From the NCBI GenBank assembly GCA_029977425.1, contig JAPOKX010000003.1, forward strand, positions 1 to 39,817: 39,817 nucleotides of DNA. Direction: 5' to 3'. This stretch comes from Actinomycetota bacterium. Its GTDB lineage: Bacteria > Actinomycetota > Actinomycetes > S36-B12. Each line of letters begins with the position of its first letter. Position 1 is the first letter of the stretch. The notes below the pieces were generated by a model. The model was not told the DNA's origin. It saw nothing but the letters and a program-made list of their open reading frames with translations, and searched no databases. Position numbers and translations under genes: made by a program. This document shows positions 38,844 through 39,817 of the stretch, piece after piece.

Positions 38844-39817
38844 TCAGCCGGTGCGCGCCAGGGAGAGCCGTCGCAGGGTCTCTTCGCGACCAAGGATCTC
38901 CATCGACTCGAAGAGCGGAGGGGAGACGCGCCTGCCCGTGACGGCGATGCGCACGGCGCCGAAGGCGACCTTGGGCTTCAGGCCCAGGCCGTCGATGAGC
39001 GCACCGCGCAGTGCCTGCTCGATCGGCCCGGCCGCCCACTCCCCCAGGCCTGCGAGCGCCTCGGTGCTCGCGGCGAGGACCCGCTGGGACTCCTCGTCCG
39101 CGACCGACTGCTCAGGGTCGATCGCGAAGTCAGCGGGGTCGACGAAGAGGAAGCCGAGCATGCCCACGGACTGCGCGAGCGTCTCCATGCGCTCCTGCAC
39201 GAGCGGCACGGCGAGGGCCAGGGTCTCGCGCTGGCGTGCCGTGGGCGGATCCGCGACGAGCCCGGCGCGCTGAAGGAAGGGCACGACGCGCTCGCCGAAC
39301 TCCTCGGGCGAGAGCGAGCGGATCCAGTCGCCATTGATGGCCGTGCACTTCTTCAGATCGAAGCGCGCCGGGTTGGGGCTCACGCGGGAGATATCGAAGG
39401 CCTCGGCCATCTGGCGCATGGAGAAGAACTCGCGGTCCTCCCCCATCGACCAGCCCAGCAGCGCGAGGTAGTTGAGCAGGGCCTCGGGCAGGTAGCCTTC
39501 CTCGCGGTACATCAGCAGCGCCGACTCCGGATCGCGCTTGGAGAGCTTCTTGTTTCCCTCCCCCATGACATAGGGCAGGTGACCGAACCTCGGCGTGGTG
39601 CCATCGCCCACCCCGATGTCCGCCAGGGCGGCGTACATCGCGAGCTGGCGAGGGGTGGAGGAGAGCAGGTCCTCGCCGCGCAGGACATGCGTGATGCGCA
39701 TGAGCGCGTCGTCGACGGGATTGACGAGTGTGTAGAGCGGATCGCCGTTGGCACGCACGATGACGTAGTCGGGCACGTGCTCGCTGGCGAAGGTGAGTTC
39801 GCAACGGACGAGGTCGT
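38844..39817 (-). CDS. gltX: Glutamyl-tRNA synthetase (5' end truncated by window edge)
   Basis: DYVIVRANGDPLYTLVNPVDDALMRITHVLRGEDLLSSTPRQLAMYAAL, KLSKRDPESALLMYREEGYLPEALLNYLALLGWS; the frame stays open to position 39817. Confidence 0.95.
   Translation of the reverse strand, partial: DLVRCELTFASEHVPDYVIVRANGDPLYTLVNPVDDALMRITHVLRGEDLLSSTPRQLAMYAALADIGVGDGTTPRFGHLPYVMGEGNKKLSKRDPESALLMYREEGYLPEALLNYLALLGWSMGEDREFFSMRQMAEAFDISRVSPNPARFDLKKCTAINGDWIRSLSPEEFGERVVPFLQRAGLVADPPTARQRETLALAVPLVQERMETLAQSVGMLGFLFVDPADFAIDPEQSVADEESQRVLAASTEALAGLGEWAAGPIEQALRGALIDGLGLKPKVAFGAVRIAVTGRRVSPPLFESMEILGREETLRRLSLARTG

Overview
This is a contiguous housekeeping segment of a high-GC actinobacterial-type chromosome. 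I saw no CRISPR array, transposon or prophage. The dominant strand is minus. From left to right it carries: M23 peptidase (+), xerC, dprA, comM/yifB, yraN, rnhB, two tandem lepB-type genes, rplS, trmD, rimM, khpA (KH domain), rpsP, ffh, glnD, glnB, amtB, ftsY, smc, a 64-aa coiled-coil ORF, mutM, rnc, an ACP-like small ORF, rpmF, yceD/DUF177, a SepIVA-like coiled-coil gene, coaD, rsmD, recG, a DAK-family (fakA/YloV-like) gene, rpmB (+), thiL, a stand-alone RAM-domain ORF (+), a DUF3515 lipoprotein (+), ddl, a cystathionine gamma-lyase-like gene (+), gpsA, plsC, cofC (+), an HU gene with a Lys/Ala/Pro repeat tail, leuD, leuC, tRNA-Glu(CTC), tRNA-Gln(CTG), and gltX (truncated by the window end). 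The thiL-ddl-gpsA-cofC-hup-leuD-leuC-gltX order matches well-known actinobacterial synteny. The most interesting observations are: (1) the second of two tandem signal-peptidase genes has lost both catalytic residues (Ser->Ala and Lys->Ala); (2) an 80-aa divergent acyl-carrier-like ORF is embedded between rpmF and rnc; (3) an 11-bp-phased GTnAC array, resembling a GlnR operator, lies upstream of amtB-glnB-glnD; (4) the hup 5' leader holds three consecutive hairpins, the last covering the Shine-Dalgarno; (5) the ddl / gamma-lyase intergenic region looks like a compact back-to-back leaderless promoter pair; and (6) strong perfect hairpins lie between ftsY and smc and between coaD and the SepIVA-like gene. 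All calls come from reading the sequence; no database search was run.
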